A program made the translations under genes and the position numbers. Shown one piece after another: positions 1 through 10,165 of a stretch of 64,000 nt of DNA. Source of the stretch: an uncultured Alphaproteobacteria bacterium (GTDB taxonomy: Bacteria; Pseudomonadota; Alphaproteobacteria; Rhodobacterales; Rhodobacteraceae); assembly GCA_902537235.1 (NCBI GenBank), contig CACBAO010000002.1, forward strand, positions 62,001 through 126,000. Reading direction: 5' to 3'. How positions within the stretch are numbered: the first letter of the stretch is position 1; every line of letters begins with the position of its first letter. The notes beneath the pieces were generated by a model. The model saw nothing but the letters and a program-made list of their open reading frames with translations, searched no databases and had not been told where the DNA came from.

Positions 1-158
1 CCAACTACGCCTTCCACGTTAAACAGCTTTTTTGCCAAAGGTGAGCTTTCTGCATTATCCCCCTCACTAAAATTGGCTGTTCCTGTACCTAAAACGGTTT
101 GACCAGGTAAAAACTTTAGTGTTGCTGGGTTGGGTGTCTCTTCTGTTTGGATGAACAT
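1..158 (-). CDS. Nfu/NifU-like Fe-S scaffold protein, N-terminal part (cut by window edge)
   Basis: The reverse strand reads from an ATG at 158 through about 52 codons to the window edge. It begins [20 protein letters not shown], the hallmark opening of the Nfu N-terminal domain found in alphaproteobacterial NifU-like proteins. This family carries and transfers Fe-S clusters through a C-terminal CxxC domain, which lies outside the window. The next gene upstream on the same strand is a universal stress protein, a common alphaproteobacterial neighbour. Family assignment is firm for the part seen; the cluster-binding residues cannot be checked. Confidence 0.85.
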   Translation of the reverse strand, partial: MFIQTEETPNPATLKFLPGQTVLGTGTANFSEGDNAESSPLAKKLFNVEGVV

Positions 159-219
159 TGTTTTTCTCCAGTATTTTACTTTATGGTTCACATAGGTACT
201 GTTATAGCATTTTTCAAGG

Positions 220-678
220 CTAAGATACAGCTTCAATTCTTTCCTTTGTCATCGAACCTGGAACTATGGTAACGGGTATAGGCAAGTTGCCACCATCTCG
301 TGAAACTAATTGGCTAATTAATGGTCCAGGGCCTTCACTCGAATTGTTTGCCCCTAAAACAAGTACCCCAACTTCCTTATCTTCCGAGATTTGATTCAGT
401 ACCTCAGTAGCTTTTTCTCCCTCTCGAATAACTAATTCAGCCTCGAGCTTTAGCTCGTCTTTCATCCAGTTTGAATATATTTTAAAATTTTCTTCAATCG
501 TTTCCCTTGCTTCCTCTCTCATTTTTTCTGCGACGCCAAGCCAGTGTGTTTGATCTTGAGGTGTTATAATCGCCAGTACTTCGACCCCACCACCAGTTTT
601 AGCAGCTCTAGTTGCCGCATAGTGAAGTGCATTTAAGAACTCGGGACTATTATCCATTATTACTAAAAACTTTCTCAC
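220..678 (-). CDS. Universal stress protein (UspA family)
   Basis: A single-domain Usp fold of 152 residues. It opens [13 protein letters not shown], the first beta strand plus the Asp typical of nucleotide-binding Usp proteins. The C-terminal half has VLVLGANN and [11 protein letters not shown], then the closing strand PIPVTIVPG. The strict G-2x-G-9x-G-S/T ATP motif is not present in its usual form; this variant resembles the alphaproteobacterial Usp subgroup next to Nfu and trpS. The start is GTG, preceded on the coding strand by a good GAGGAA ribosome site. Precise role unknown; general stress survival is inferred from the family. Confidence 0.88.
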   Translation of the reverse strand: MRKFLVIMDNSPEFLNALHYAATRAAKTGGGVEVLAIITPQDQTHWLGVAEKMREEARETIEENFKIYSNWMKDELKLEAELVIREGEKATEVLNQISEDKEVGVLVLGANNSSEGPGPLISQLVSRDGGNLPIPVTIVPGSMTKERIEAVS

Positions 679-737
679 AATTCCTCTATTTATAAACCAC
701 GAATTATTTTAGACTAAAAATCTAAGAAATCTTATTT

Positions 738-1745
738 TTATTTCAAGAAACCAACAATCTCACGTGTCTTTTTTAATATCGGTTGAGAAATATCATCAGC
801 TTTCTCAGATCCTTTTCGCAAAATTTCTACAATATATGTTTCTTCATTAAGGAGCTTTTCTATCTCCTTATTTATCGGATCAAGTTCAGAAATAAGGATA
901 TCTGATAGCTCATCTTTTAATTTTTTAAAATCTGATCCTGAAAATTGCTCCAGTGTTTTTTCTATGGATTGATCCGCTAAAGTTGCATAGATTCCAAGTA
1001 AATTTTCTGCTTCTGGACGGTTCACAAGCTCTTCTTTTTCGCTTGGTATTTCAAAGGGATCGGTCTTTGCCTTTTGAATTTTTTTTCTAATCGTATCGCG
1101 ATCATCGGTTAGGTTTATACGAGACATCTCTGACGCTTCTGACTTAGACATTTTTTTAGTTCCATCTCTCAAGGACATTATTCTTGTAGCTGTTCCTTCT
1201 ATAATTGGCTCTGGTATTGGGAAAAATCCTGGAGTGTTGAAGTCATTATTAAATTTTATAGCTATATCGCGAGTTAATTCGAGATGTTGTTTTTGGTCTT
1301 CACCCACCGGTACATGAGTGGCGTGATAAGCAAGAATGTCCGCCGCCATTAGAGTTGGGTAACAATAAAGTCCAAGAGAAGCATTTTCTCTATTTTTCCC
1401 AGCCTTCTCTTTAAATTGTGTCATACGATTCAGCCACCCAATTCTTGCTACACAATTGAATATCCATGCTAGCTCTGTATGTGTCGAGACTTGACTTTGG
1501 TTGAATATAATTGAATTTTCTTGCCGTAAACCACAGGCTAGAAAAGCGGCGGTTACCTCGATAGTATTTTGGCGTAATTCTTTTGGATCTTGCCAATTGG
1601 TTATTGCATGAAGATCTACCAGGCAATAAATGCACATAGCATTTGTATCTTGAAGCTCAACAAATCGTTTAACGGCTCCGAGATAATTTCCTAAGTGGAG
1701 GTTTCCAGTGGGCTGCACACCAGAAAAAACTAATTTACTATCCAT
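738..1745 (-). CDS. trpS: Tryptophanyl-tRNA synthetase
   Basis: Charges tRNA-Trp with tryptophan using ATP in the cytoplasm. This is a class I synthetase. The HIGH-type motif is HLGN near residues 17-20 in the context [15 protein letters not shown], and KMSKS lies near residue 200 in [10 protein letters not shown]. Length of about 335 residues matches bacterial TrpS. A TTG lies directly before the ATG; I chose the ATG at 1745 because an AGAG-type ribosome site sits about nine bases upstream. It lies downstream of murJ on the same strand with a short gap, so co-transcription is likely. Confidence 0.97.
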   Translation of the reverse strand: MDSKLVFSGVQPTGNLHLGNYLGAVKRFVELQDTNAMCIYCLVDLHAITNWQDPKELRQNTIEVTAAFLACGLRQENSIIFNQSQVSTHTELAWIFNCVARIGWLNRMTQFKEKAGKNRENASLGLYCYPTLMAADILAYHATHVPVGEDQKQHLELTRDIAIKFNNDFNTPGFFPIPEPIIEGTATRIMSLRDGTKKMSKSEASEMSRINLTDDRDTIRKKIQKAKTDPFEIPSEKEELVNRPEAENLLGIYATLADQSIEKTLEQFSGSDFKKLKDELSDILISELDPINKEIEKLLNEETYIVEILRKGSEKADDISQPILKKTREIVGFLK

Positions 1746-1762
1746 CAAAAACGTCTCTTATA

Positions 1763-3310
1763 TTATTTACTAAAGTCATTGACCCAAAAATTCTTATCCA
1801 ATATACCCAAAAACTTTAGGCATGCAAAATAACTAATTCCTGATAGGGTTATGACCATACTTAACCATAGGATTGTGAGGATTTGCGTGGAAAAATACTG
1901 AAGTGTAAAAGATTTCGTCAATATTAACAAAATGAGCATAAAACAACTGCTAAGGACAATTCTTGGTAGGCACCGTTTAAAAGCATTATTAAAATAAAAA
2001 CCAAATTTGTAGGTATGATAGACTAATGAAATAAACACCAACCAATTTGTGATTGCGTATGCTATTGGAGGCGCTAAAAACTCAAATTTATCTAGTAGGG
2101 TATAAGCAAGAATTACGTTTAAGAAAACAGATGCTAGCGAGTAATAAAAAGGTATCCTGATATTTTTCTCTGCAAAATAAAAGTTGAGTAATAGCATTTG
2201 TAAGCTTATTGGTATAATGCTTAAGCTGTAAATTGATAAAGCTTTACTAGTTTGAATAGCATCAGTCACTAAAAAATTGCCTCTTTGAAATAGAGACGAT
2301 ATGATCTCGGAATTTAAATATATTAAACCTACAGAGGCAGGCAGTGCAAAAATAAGGGATAGTTGCAAGGACTGGTTTAGATATGAGTTGCTCTCAACTT
2401 TTCGACCACTTTTTTTGAGTGAACTAAGTTTTGGTAGAGTAACAACATTTAAAGCAACCCCAATAAGCGCAATTGGAAGCTGTGCAAGCCTATCAGCGTA
2501 AATAAGCCATACCATAGCACCATCAAAAAGTGATGATATTTGTCTGCCCACCACGAGATTTATTTGTGAAACGCCACTTGCTAAACTAATGGGTATTGAT
2601 TTTAAAAATAGTTCTTTCGAGATACTTAGATTTGGATTTAAGGCAGATAAATTTACTGAAGTAAGAGAAATTCCATTCAACCTGCATGCTATGAAAACCA
2701 TTACTAAGTTGACACAGCCAGAAGCCAATACAGCTACGCAAAGATAATAACCAAAATCACCAGAGTAAAGGGCAGAAAAAATTAATGAACCAATAAGAAA
2801 TAAGTTTAAAAGACCCTGCGTAGCGGTACTGATGTGATATAGGTTGAGAGCATTAAGTACTGAATTGAATAATTGTACCAGTGAGATGAGAAGAATGTAC
2901 GGAAACATTATCCTTCCATATAATACTGCCAATTCGAACCTTTCGTCATATAAAAAACCAAACGCAAGTGCTTTTATTAAAGCAGGCATAAAAATCACTC
3001 CTAGTATTGAAATCAAACCTAAGATTATAAAAAGAGAAAAAAACACAATTGTAACAAGCTCGTTAGTGTTTTCTTTTCTACCTTTGACACCTATAAAAAT
3101 CGGTATAAACACTTTATTAAATGAACCCTCAGCAAATATTCGCCTAAGCATATTCGGAACAGTAAATGCGAGTAAAAAAGCCTGAGCCACTGGACCTGAA
3201 CCAAGAAAAAGAGCCAGAAAAATATCGCGCAAAAATCCTAATATTCGGCTAAAGAGTGTCCAAAGACCAACAATTGAGAAGTTATTAATAAGAGAGGATT
3301 TCTTTGTCAT
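1763..3310 (-). CDS. murJ: Lipid II flippase MurJ (MviN family)
   Basis: Very hydrophobic protein of 515 residues, the usual length for MurJ, with many membrane segments throughout. The N-terminal stretch NNFSIVGLWTLFSRILGFLR and the following DIFLALFLGSG are characteristic, as is the region FAEGSFNKVFIPIF. The family flips lipid II across the inner membrane for peptidoglycan synthesis. Its ATG overlaps the glnD stop codon by one base (TAATG), so translation is probably coupled to glnD. The glnD-murJ-trpS order is common in Alphaproteobacteria. I see no truncation or odd residues. Confidence 0.95.
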   Translation of the reverse strand: MTKKSSLINNFSIVGLWTLFSRILGFLRDIFLALFLGSGPVAQAFLLAFTVPNMLRRIFAEGSFNKVFIPIFIGVKGRKENTNELVTIVFFSLFIILGLISILGVIFMPALIKALAFGFLYDERFELAVLYGRIMFPYILLISLVQLFNSVLNALNLYHISTATQGLLNLFLIGSLIFSALYSGDFGYYLCVAVLASGCVNLVMVFIACRLNGISLTSVNLSALNPNLSISKELFLKSIPISLASGVSQINLVVGRQISSLFDGAMVWLIYADRLAQLPIALIGVALNVVTLPKLSSLKKSGRKVESNSYLNQSLQLSLIFALPASVGLIYLNSEIISSLFQRGNFLVTDAIQTSKALSIYSLSIIPISLQMLLLNFYFAEKNIRIPFYYSLASVFLNVILAYTLLDKFEFLAPPIAYAITNWLVFISLVYHTYKFGFYFNNAFKRCLPRIVLSSCFMLILLILTKSFTLQYFSTQILTILWLSMVITLSGISYFACLKFLGILDKNFWVNDFSK

Positions 3311-6081
3311 TAATTTTTTAGCGCCTTCTTAAAATGTTTATTAAGATAAAACAAAAGCTCCTTCCTCACTTGCTCTAGCTTTTGTGAGGATGTAATTTTT
3401 TCGCCAAATAAATCATTTACATAAAATGTGTCTACAGCTTGCTCTCCATATGTTGCGATTATTGCAGATCTTATTGTAATTTGGTTTCGAAATAGTGTGT
3501 TCGTGATGTCATATAGAAGACCTAATCTATCTCGAGTATCTACTTCAATCATAGTTTGTTTATGCGACCCTTTGTTATCAAAAGAAATCTTTGTGGGAAC
3601 CTCAAAGTACTTCTCACGGTCTTTTATTTTGTCTTGTTTTTCTAAAATTGACTTTGTGATAATTTCCCCTGAAAGAGTTTTCTTAACTGTTTCTAACAAC
3701 TTTTTAGTTTTTCTTTCATCATATTTTTTTCCAAGATTGTCTTGTATCCAAAAAATGAAATTTGCTATTCCGTCTTTTGTTGTAAATGTTTTTGCATCAA
3801 TAACATTAGCAGAGGCAATTGCTAGTGCTCCTGCCAATCTTGAAAAAATGCCAGGATGATCTTCCATGACAAAAATTATCTTTGTTATATCACGCTCGTT
3901 GTCATATGCAGGTTCAACCTGCAACGGATCTTGCTCAAGCTTTATTATCATTTCAGCTATAAGCTTTTGGGTTGGCGTATCTAAAACTAGCCAATAAGCA
4001 TCAAAATGGCGCAAAGTTTCCTTTTTGATATCTTCATTGTTAAACTCTTGGAGATATCCCTTAAGCTTTGTCTTTGCTGTGTCTATTCGCTCTGACCTTG
4101 TTTCAACCTTGATATCTTTTGAAACTAATTGAAGTGTTTGAAAGTAAAGGCTCTCAAGTAGAGACTTTTTCCAATTGTTCCATGCATCAGAAGATACCCC
4201 TTTTATATCACATACGGTAAGTATAAATAGTAAATCTAGTGTTTCTCTATCTGTGACAGACTCTTGAAAATCTATGATGGTTTTTTGATCAGATAAATCT
4301 CGTTTTTGAGCAAAATCAGACATCATTAAATGATTTTTCACTAACCAACAAATTTTCTTACGCTCACTATCTTTCAGAGAAAACCTTTTACATAATTTGG
4401 TGGCAATTTTCTCACCCTCAATAGAGTGGTCATTTTCTAGCCCCTTTCCAATATCATGAAAGAGTATTGAGAGATACAGTACTTTTCTATTAAGAGATTT
4501 CCTCGAAAATATTTCCTCAACAGCTATGCCATAGTTTTTTGGTAATTTTTCCATCTCAGATAAAATCTTTAAGCATTGAATCGTATGTTCGTCGACAGTG
4601 AACCAGTGGTACATATTAAACTGCATTAAAGCTACAATTCTGCCAAAGTCAGGTATAAATGCCCCTAAAAACCCAACTTCGTTCATTCTTCTCAGAACTC
4701 TTTCGGGATTGCCGTAATCAATCAATAAACTTAAAAACAGGTCATTTGCCTCAAAACTATTTTTCAGCTCAGAGTCTACCAAATCTAAATTTTGTGAAAC
4801 TAGTCGTAATGCTTGTGGATGAATAAGTATTTTAGAGTCGAGGGCACAAATGAATAACTTTAAAATATTTATGGGCTTTTCTGTTAAAAAATTTTTATCT
4901 CTGATATTGAGTCTGCCTTTGTCAATAATCAAGCCTGCTTGTAATGGCTTGAATGATCTTCCGGAAAGCCCTAGCAGTTCTGAGAGGTTTCTCTTAAACC
5001 CCTTTTTCTTTGCCAAATAATTCTCTTCTATTGCAGTTAAGAATATTCTCGTAAGATCTCCAACATTTTTTGCCTGTAAAAAATATTTTTGCATAAATAT
5101 CTCTACGCCTCTTCTCGAGTTATCATCTTCAATATTTAAGCTTTTTGCTAAGTCAGCTTGAATGTTAAAATATAATTTCTCATTAGCGTAACCTGATATT
5201 TGGTGAATTTTACACCTTATAAACCAAAGAAAATTTTCCGCTTCTGTAAATATTTCTAGCTCGCTCCTCTTAAAGATCTTTTTCTCTATGAGGGATTGGA
5301 TATTATCGGTTCTATAAATATACTTTGATATCCAGTATAGGGTATGGAGGTCTCGTAGTCCTCCCTTACCTTCTTTAATATTTGGCTCCAACATATATCG
5401 CGCATTAGCATGCTTAAGGTGTCTTTCTGCTCTCTCCGAAAGCTTTCCTTCCACAAAATTCGATGCTTTTTTTGAAAAAACTTTTTTCTTTAGCGTAGTC
5501 TCTAATTCTTCAAATAAGTCTCTACTTCCACATAAGTATCTCTTCTCCAGCATTGAGGTTCGTATTGTTAAGTCATCCAAACCTAGTTGAACACAATCAG
5601 ATATAGTTCTAGATGAGTGACCTACTTTAAATTTTAAATCCCAAAGTAGATACAATACAGACTCTACTACACTCTTAGCCCAACCTGTCTGACGTTTATT
5701 GGACAGGAATAATAAATCTATGTCGGAATAAGGAGCCATTTCACCCCTTCCGAAACCTCCTATAGCAACTAACGATAAGCTTTGACTTTCAGAAGGATGA
5801 TACGGATGGAATTTTTTATGAACGAGATTAAAAACAGTAGTAACCAATATATCCGTTTTTTTACAAAAAAGGCTTTTCGCTTCGTTGCCTAAAAAAGGGC
5901 ATTTGTTTAGAAAATCAAAAGCGACTTGGGTCATGAGCTCATTAGAAGCTCTAAGAATGGATGTTATCTTTGCTTTTGTCTTTACATCTGGATTATTGGG
6001 AATAGCTAAATCTAAAAGTTCCTTATTTAACTTTTCTCCGTAACTATCTATTTCGATTATGGTCTTCTTTGCTGTCTGCAT
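3310..6081 (-). CDS. glnD: Bifunctional [protein-PII] uridylyltransferase / UMP-removing enzyme
   Basis: Nitrogen-status sensor that adds UMP to or removes it from PII proteins according to glutamine level. Length is 923 residues, normal for the family. A nucleotidyltransferase motif with GGFGRGEMAPYSDIDLLF lies at residues 109-126. A central HD phosphohydrolase domain has LFHDIGKGLENDHS. Two C-terminal ACT domains follow: the first begins near IIFVMEDHPGIFSRLAGALA, the second near IEVDTRDRLGLLYDITNTLF. All catalytic signatures look intact, so both activities should be present. It is first of a reverse-strand run leading into murJ. The 108-base gap to rsmI must hold two divergent promoters. 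Confidence 0.97.
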   Translation of the reverse strand: MQTAKKTIIEIDSYGEKLNKELLDLAIPNNPDVKTKAKITSILRASNELMTQVAFDFLNKCPFLGNEAKSLFCKKTDILVTTVFNLVHKKFHPYHPSESQSLSLVAIGGFGRGEMAPYSDIDLLFLSNKRQTGWAKSVVESVLYLLWDLKFKVGHSSRTISDCVQLGLDDLTIRTSMLEKRYLCGSRDLFEELETTLKKKVFSKKASNFVEGKLSERAERHLKHANARYMLEPNIKEGKGGLRDLHTLYWISKYIYRTDNIQSLIEKKIFKRSELEIFTEAENFLWFIRCKIHQISGYANEKLYFNIQADLAKSLNIEDDNSRRGVEIFMQKYFLQAKNVGDLTRIFLTAIEENYLAKKKGFKRNLSELLGLSGRSFKPLQAGLIIDKGRLNIRDKNFLTEKPINILKLFICALDSKILIHPQALRLVSQNLDLVDSELKNSFEANDLFLSLLIDYGNPERVLRRMNEVGFLGAFIPDFGRIVALMQFNMYHWFTVDEHTIQCLKILSEMEKLPKNYGIAVEEIFSRKSLNRKVLYLSILFHDIGKGLENDHSIEGEKIATKLCKRFSLKDSERKKICWLVKNHLMMSDFAQKRDLSDQKTIIDFQESVTDRETLDLLFILTVCDIKGVSSDAWNNWKKSLLESLYFQTLQLVSKDIKVETRSERIDTAKTKLKGYLQEFNNEDIKKETLRHFDAYWLVLDTPTQKLIAEMIIKLEQDPLQVEPAYDNERDITKIIFVMEDHPGIFSRLAGALAIASANVIDAKTFTTKDGIANFIFWIQDNLGKKYDERKTKKLLETVKKTLSGEIITKSILEKQDKIKDREKYFEVPTKISFDNKGSHKQTMIEVDTRDRLGLLYDITNTLFRNQITIRSAIIATYGEQAVDTFYVNDLFGEKITSSQKLEQVRKELLFYLNKHFKKALKN

Positions 6082-6189
6082 AAACTAGAGTAATATTATA
6101 TTTAGTTAGACTACACGAGAGAATTATTAAAAAATTTAAAAAGTCTGGAAAGCTTCAGGCAGAGAAGTTATATAAAATAACAATTTTTA

Positions 6190-7068
6190 ATGAATAGTAT
6201 GAACGAATTCGTATATCCAGAAATTAAGTCCGGCTTATATCTTGTTTCACTTCCAGTGGGCTGTCTAAGTGATATCAGTTTTAGAGCACTACATATGTTA
6301 AGTAATTCTGATTACGTAGCTGGCGAAGATACTCGAAGTGTAAGATCACTATTTAAACTATTGAAAATTAGCAAATCAATAAAGTCTATAATTTCATATC
6401 ACGATCATAGCTCAGCTCATACAAGAGGGAAAATAATAGAATTAATTAAACAAGGCAAAAGTGTGGCTTTGGTCAGTGATGCGGGTACACCATTGATTTC
6501 AGATCCTGGCTATAAACTGGTAAAGAATACAATTGAAGAGGGTTTTGAGGTTTTTAGTGTTCCTGGACCCTCCTCTGTTATTGCGGCATTAACAACATCG
6601 GGCTTGCCAACGGATACGTTTAGTTTTCTGGGGTTTTTACCAAATACCAAAAGCAAGAAGAAAAAACTATTAGAAACGTATTTAAATCTAGGCTCTTCTT
6701 TGATTATTTTTGAGAGTGGCAAGCGACTGCAAAAAACGTTGGAGCTGTTAGCAGAAACTTGCAGACCATCTACTGAAATATGTATCTGTAGGGAGCTAAC
6801 GAAAATAAATGAAGAGGTAACCAGGTTTCAAGCACATGAAGGTATAAAGGTAACAAAAAAAATGAGATCCTTAAAAGGAGAGTTTGTAATTGTGGTAGGA
6901 AAAAATGAGGCTCGAGATTTTGACTTGAAAAACCTAGATGAACAGCTTAGAAAAATAAGAAAATCGATGAGTATAAAAGATTCTGTGGATTTTCTAGCTG
7001 AGAAGCTAAATATCCCAAAAAAAATTATATATAAAAAAGCCCTAACGATATTTAAAGATAACAATTAA
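6190..7068 (+). CDS. rsmI: 16S rRNA (cytidine-1402-2'-O)-methyltransferase
   Basis: A SAM-dependent tetrapyrrole-methylase-fold enzyme that 2'-O-methylates C1402 in the decoding centre of 16S rRNA. Family signatures are in order: GLYLVSLPVGCLSDISFRAL, then GEDTRSVRSL, then SDAGTPLISDPGYKL, then VPGPSSVIAALTTSGLPTD, then RELTKINEE. The usual ESPHR block reads ESGKR, close to the ESGPR form I recall from other alphaproteobacteria. Length of 292 residues is typical. An in-frame ATG four codons in is an alternative start; neither has a clear ribosome site. It is followed closely by gshB; yraN, often between them, is absent. Confidence 0.95.
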   Translation: MNSMNEFVYPEIKSGLYLVSLPVGCLSDISFRALHMLSNSDYVAGEDTRSVRSLFKLLKISKSIKSIISYHDHSSAHTRGKIIELIKQGKSVALVSDAGTPLISDPGYKLVKNTIEEGFEVFSVPGPSSVIAALTTSGLPTDTFSFLGFLPNTKSKKKKLLETYLNLGSSLIIFESGKRLQKTLELLAETCRPSTEICICRELTKINEEVTRFQAHEGIKVTKKMRSLKGEFVIVVGKNEARDFDLKNLDEQLRKIRKSMSIKDSVDFLAEKLNIPKKIIYKKALTIFKDNN

Positions 7069-7087
7069 ACTAGATTGGCATGTATTT

Positions 7088-8041
7088 ATGAAACTCAAGA
7101 TAGCATTTCAGATGGATCCAATATCTGATGTCGACATTAACGGAGATACTTCATTTAGATTGGCAGAGGAAGGCCAAAAAAGGGGTCACCAAATATACTA
7201 TTTTAATCCTGAAGCCTTGGTCTATGAAAGAGGGAACGTTATTGCGTATGGCCAAAAAGTAGATATAGACCGGGAAGGTAAACCAGTTATCTCTCTACAA
7301 AAAGAGCAGAAAATAGATTTATCGGAGGAAGTAGATATAGTCTTCTTAAGACAAGATCCTCCTTTCGATATGCTTTACATAACTACGACTTTCTTGTTAG
7401 AAAGGCTCAAGGGTAAAACTTTAGTTCTCAATGACCCATATTGGGTGAGAAACTCTCCAGAAAAACTATTAGTTCTCGACTTCATAGACTTAATGCCACC
7501 AACCGTTATTACAAGAAGCCTAAGGTCAATTATTGATTTTCGAAATAGATACAAAGATGTAATTCTTAAGCCTCTATATGGAAATGGAGGGACAGGTGTA
7601 TTTAGATTGGTCGAAGGCGACAAAAACTTAAATGTTTTCTTTGAAACATTCGTAAATAACTCAAGAGAGCCAATCATTGTTCAACAATTTTTGCCAGATG
7701 TGTCTAATGGAGATAAGAGAATTATTTTAGTTGATGGAGAGCCGATTGGTGCTATCAACCGTATTCCCCCTCAGGACGATATTCGATCAAATATGCATGT
7801 TGGTGGTACACCTGCAAAGTCAAACTTGACTGCAAGAGATACTGAAATATGTAAAAGGCTCTCACCGGTGTTGAAAAAGAAAAATTTATTTTTTGTGGGA
7901 ATAGATGTAATTGGTCAGTATTTAACAGAAATAAATGTGACTTCGCCTACGGGCTTACAAGAACTAGAGCGCTTCGAAAATAAGAATTATGCGCAAACAA
8001 TTTGGGAAGGTATCGAGAAAAAATGGAAGAGCGAGCAATAG
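7088..8041 (+). CDS. gshB: Glutathione synthetase
   Basis: Joins gamma-glutamylcysteine and glycine with ATP to make glutathione. This 317-residue ATP-grasp enzyme starts MKLKIAFQMDPISDVDINGD, the classic GshB opening. It continues with FLRQDPPFDMLYITTT, the ATP-grasp lysine segment [17 protein letters not shown], the RIILVDGEPIGAINRIP strand, and the C-terminal EINVTSPTGLQEL loop. It lies 19 bases after rsmI on the same strand and its 3' end overlaps the following transporter gene. gshA is not in the window. Confidence 0.97.
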   Translation: MKLKIAFQMDPISDVDINGDTSFRLAEEGQKRGHQIYYFNPEALVYERGNVIAYGQKVDIDREGKPVISLQKEQKIDLSEEVDIVFLRQDPPFDMLYITTTFLLERLKGKTLVLNDPYWVRNSPEKLLVLDFIDLMPPTVITRSLRSIIDFRNRYKDVILKPLYGNGGTGVFRLVEGDKNLNVFFETFVNNSREPIIVQQFLPDVSNGDKRIILVDGEPIGAINRIPPQDDIRSNMHVGGTPAKSNLTARDTEICKRLSPVLKKKNLFFVGIDVIGQYLTEINVTSPTGLQELERFENKNYAQTIWEGIEKKWKSEQ

Positions 8042-8667
8042 ATAATAAGACCACATTTATAGCAATTATTATGATGGCCTCAGTGGTTATTCTTTCCAAT
8101 ATATTGGTCCAGTTTTATCTAGGTGCTTTTTTAACTTATGGAGCTTTTACCTATCCAATAGCTTTTTTGATTAATGACGTTGTGAATAAATTAGAGGGTC
8201 CCAGAAGAGCAAGGCAAGTAATTTTTTGGGGTTTTGTCGTTGGCGTTATATGTTCTTTAATTGGTAGTCAAATTGAAGGCGAGTTTGGTCCTTTGGTTAC
8301 CTTAAGGATTGCTGTGGGCTCGGGTCTTGCATTCTTGATAGCACATTTTAGTGACACTTATGTCTTTCATTTTTTTAGAAAATTAAGATGGTGGGTTCCG
8401 CCTTTGGTATCATCAACAATAGGCTCAGCTCTCGATACGTTGATATTCTTCTCTATAGCGTTTTCAGCAACATTCGTATTTATTGAACCACAAAATGATG
8501 TAGCGTGGGCGAACGAGGCATCAGCGCTGTTGAACTTTTTTCCCATAGACACACCTTTTTGGATAAGTATGGCTTTAGCTGATTTCATGGTAAAATTAGT
8601 TCTGGCATCCTTATTCTTGATCCCATTTAGAAGGATAGTTTTATCAGCTCGCCAAATTAATGCATGA
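8023..8667 (+). CDS. Queuosine precursor transporter (VUT / YhhQ family)
   Basis: A small integral membrane protein with about six hydrophobic segments. Features typical of the VUT/YhhQ family are the early NILVQF, TYPIAFLINDVVNK, and a late ALADFMVKLVLASLFLIPFR. E. coli YhhQ imports the queuosine precursors preQ0 and preQ1; the same substrate here is inference. I use the ATG at 8023, which overlaps gshB by 19 bases; a TTG at 8002 in the same frame would add seven residues. It ends two bases before the convergent smpB. The queuosine pathway itself is not in this window. Confidence 0.85.
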   Translation: MEERAIDNKTTFIAIIMMASVVILSNILVQFYLGAFLTYGAFTYPIAFLINDVVNKLEGPRRARQVIFWGFVVGVICSLIGSQIEGEFGPLVTLRIAVGSGLAFLIAHFSDTYVFHFFRKLRWWVPPLVSSTIGSALDTLIFFSIAFSATFVFIEPQNDVAWANEASALLNFFPIDTPFWISMALADFMVKLVLASLFLIPFRRIVLSARQINA

Positions 8668-8669
8668 AA

Positions 8670-9137
8670 TTAGCTTTGCTTCAATAGTCTTGATTTTTCC
8701 CTTTGCCAATCTCTCTTTTTCTCGGTTTGTCTCTTATCGACGACCTTCTTTCCTTTGGCAATACCAATTAAAAGTTTAACTTTTCCTTTTTCGTTTAAGT
8801 AAAGTTTTAGAGGAATAAGAGTCATTCTTTCCCTAGTTAAATTTACCCACAGTTTCTTCAGTTGCTTTTTATTGATAAGTAGTTTGCGCCTTCTTCTTTC
8901 TTCATGTCCAAATGTTTTTGAATTGCTGTGAAGAGGTATATAACAGTTAATCAGCCACAACTCTCCTTCTTCGATACTTGCATAACTTTCAGCAATGAGA
9001 CCCCCGCTATCTCTCAGAGACTTCACTTCTGAACCCACCAAAACCAGACCGCACTCAAGTGTCTCACCAACCTCATAATTGTATCTAGCTTTACGATTTT
9101 CGGCGAGTGATTTGGATGATACTTTTTTTTTACTCAT
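8670..9137 (-). CDS. smpB: SsrA-binding protein SmpB
   Basis: Binds tmRNA and delivers it to stalled ribosomes for trans-translation. The 155-residue protein shows [11 protein letters not shown], the [16 protein letters not shown] turn, [20 protein letters not shown], and the basic C-terminal tail [17 protein letters not shown] that enters the decoding centre. All are standard. Its start overlaps the end of dapA by eight bases on the same strand, so the two are probably co-translated; dapA-smpB is a common alphaproteobacterial pair. The ssrA gene is not visible here. Confidence 0.96.
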   Translation of the reverse strand: MSKKKVSSKSLAENRKARYNYEVGETLECGLVLVGSEVKSLRDSGGLIAESYASIEEGELWLINCYIPLHSNSKTFGHEERRRRKLLINKKQLKKLWVNLTRERMTLIPLKLYLNEKGKVKLLIGIAKGKKVVDKRQTEKKRDWQREKSRLLKQS

Positions 9138-10017
9138 CGGAAGCGGAGATTAAACCTGCGGTATGCATAGCTGATTTTATCTGGCTCTCTGTCTCTGTAG
9201 ATATTGTACAAAGAGGTGCTCTCACTTCATTTTCACATTTGCTGAGTAGGCTTAGAGCGTATTTAGTCGGTGCTGGGCTTGGCTCTGCGAAGGCGGCACG
9301 GTGAAGGGGTAGTAGTTTATCTTGATATTCAAGTGCGCCTTTATAATTACCAGCCAGCATCGCATCTTGAAAGAGTGCTGAAAGTTTTGGAGCAATATTT
9401 GCAATTACCGAAATACAACCGACACCACCATGCGCATTAAACCCTAGTGCGGTGGCATCCTCGCCAGATAATTGGAGAAAATTCGTTCCACACCTTTCTC
9501 TGGTATCAGAAACCCTAGAGACATCACCAGTTGCATCTTTGACTCCAATAATTCGTGGTAATTTAGATAACTGACCCATAGTATAAGGGTTCATATCAAT
9601 GATTGATCGACCTGGAATATTATAAATTATAATAGGCAAATTAGAGTTATCATGCAGTGTTGTGTAATGATTAAGAAGACCTTTTTGATTTGGTTTGTTG
9701 TAGTATGGAGTAACTACTAACGCAGCATCAGCTCCTACTTTTTCAGAAAATTCCATAAGTTCTATAGACTCGGCAGTACTATTGGAGCCTGCACCAGCTA
9801 TTATTGGTATCCTCTTTCCTGAGAAGTTTATTATCGCTTCCACAACTTCCTTATGTTCTTGATGACTCAGTGTCGGAGATTCACCAGTTGTTCCAACGGC
9901 CACTATTGCAGAACTACCCTCGCTTATATGCCACTCAACTAAATTCTCAAGTGCAGAAAAGTCAACTTCTCCATTTTTAAACGGAGTAATCAGTGCAGGG
10001 ATCGAACCTTTAAACAT
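9130..10017 (-). CDS. dapA: 4-hydroxy-tetrahydrodipicolinate synthase
   Basis: Condenses aspartate semialdehyde with pyruvate in the lysine/diaminopimelate pathway, which also feeds peptidoglycan. TIM-barrel aldolase of 295 residues. The Schiff-base lysine is K160 in GVKDATGD. The catalytic Thr pair lies in [10 protein letters not shown] (43-44), the active-site Tyr is in IYNIPGRS (about 132), and the YYNKPNQKG loop is present. I chose the ATG at 10017, which has an AAAGG ribosome site, over an in-frame TTG seven codons upstream. Divergent from slt. Confidence 0.97.
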   Translation of the reverse strand: MFKGSIPALITPFKNGEVDFSALENLVEWHISEGSSAIVAVGTTGESPTLSHQEHKEVVEAIINFSGKRIPIIAGAGSNSTAESIELMEFSEKVGADAALVVTPYYNKPNQKGLLNHYTTLHDNSNLPIIIYNIPGRSIIDMNPYTMGQLSKLPRIIGVKDATGDVSRVSDTRERCGTNFLQLSGEDATALGFNAHGGVGCISVIANIAPKLSALFQDAMLAGNYKGALEYQDKLLPLHRAAFAEPSPAPTKYALSLLSKCENEVRAPLCTISTETESQIKSAMHTAGLISASDE

Positions 10018-10038
10018 TATTTTTAACCTTTTCAACAA

Positions 10039-10050
10039 TTACAATTGTAA
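10039..10050. promoter_or_regulatory. Perfect 12-bp palindrome upstream of dapA
   Basis: TTACAATTGTAA is a perfect inverted repeat about 22 bases before the dapA ATG, inside the 148-base divergent gap between dapA and slt. Its place suggests a dimeric repressor site or overlap with the dapA promoter. In AT-rich DNA such palindromes also arise by chance, and I do not recognise a known operator. A second short inverted repeat (AGATT-CAT-AATCT, 10079-10091) lies in the same gap. Confidence 0.25.
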
Positions 10051-10165
10051 CATAATATATAGGAAACAAAAATTCGCAAGATTCATAATCTCGTTCCCAA
10101 AACTCTGAGTTTACAATTCTGCATTTTTTTCAGATAACCAAATCAAGATAGGTAAAATACTTATT

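Noticed and set aside
3428..3859. 143-residue plus-strand open frame
   Set aside because: Opposite the ACT domains of glnD, with no recognisable domain; glnD is complete.
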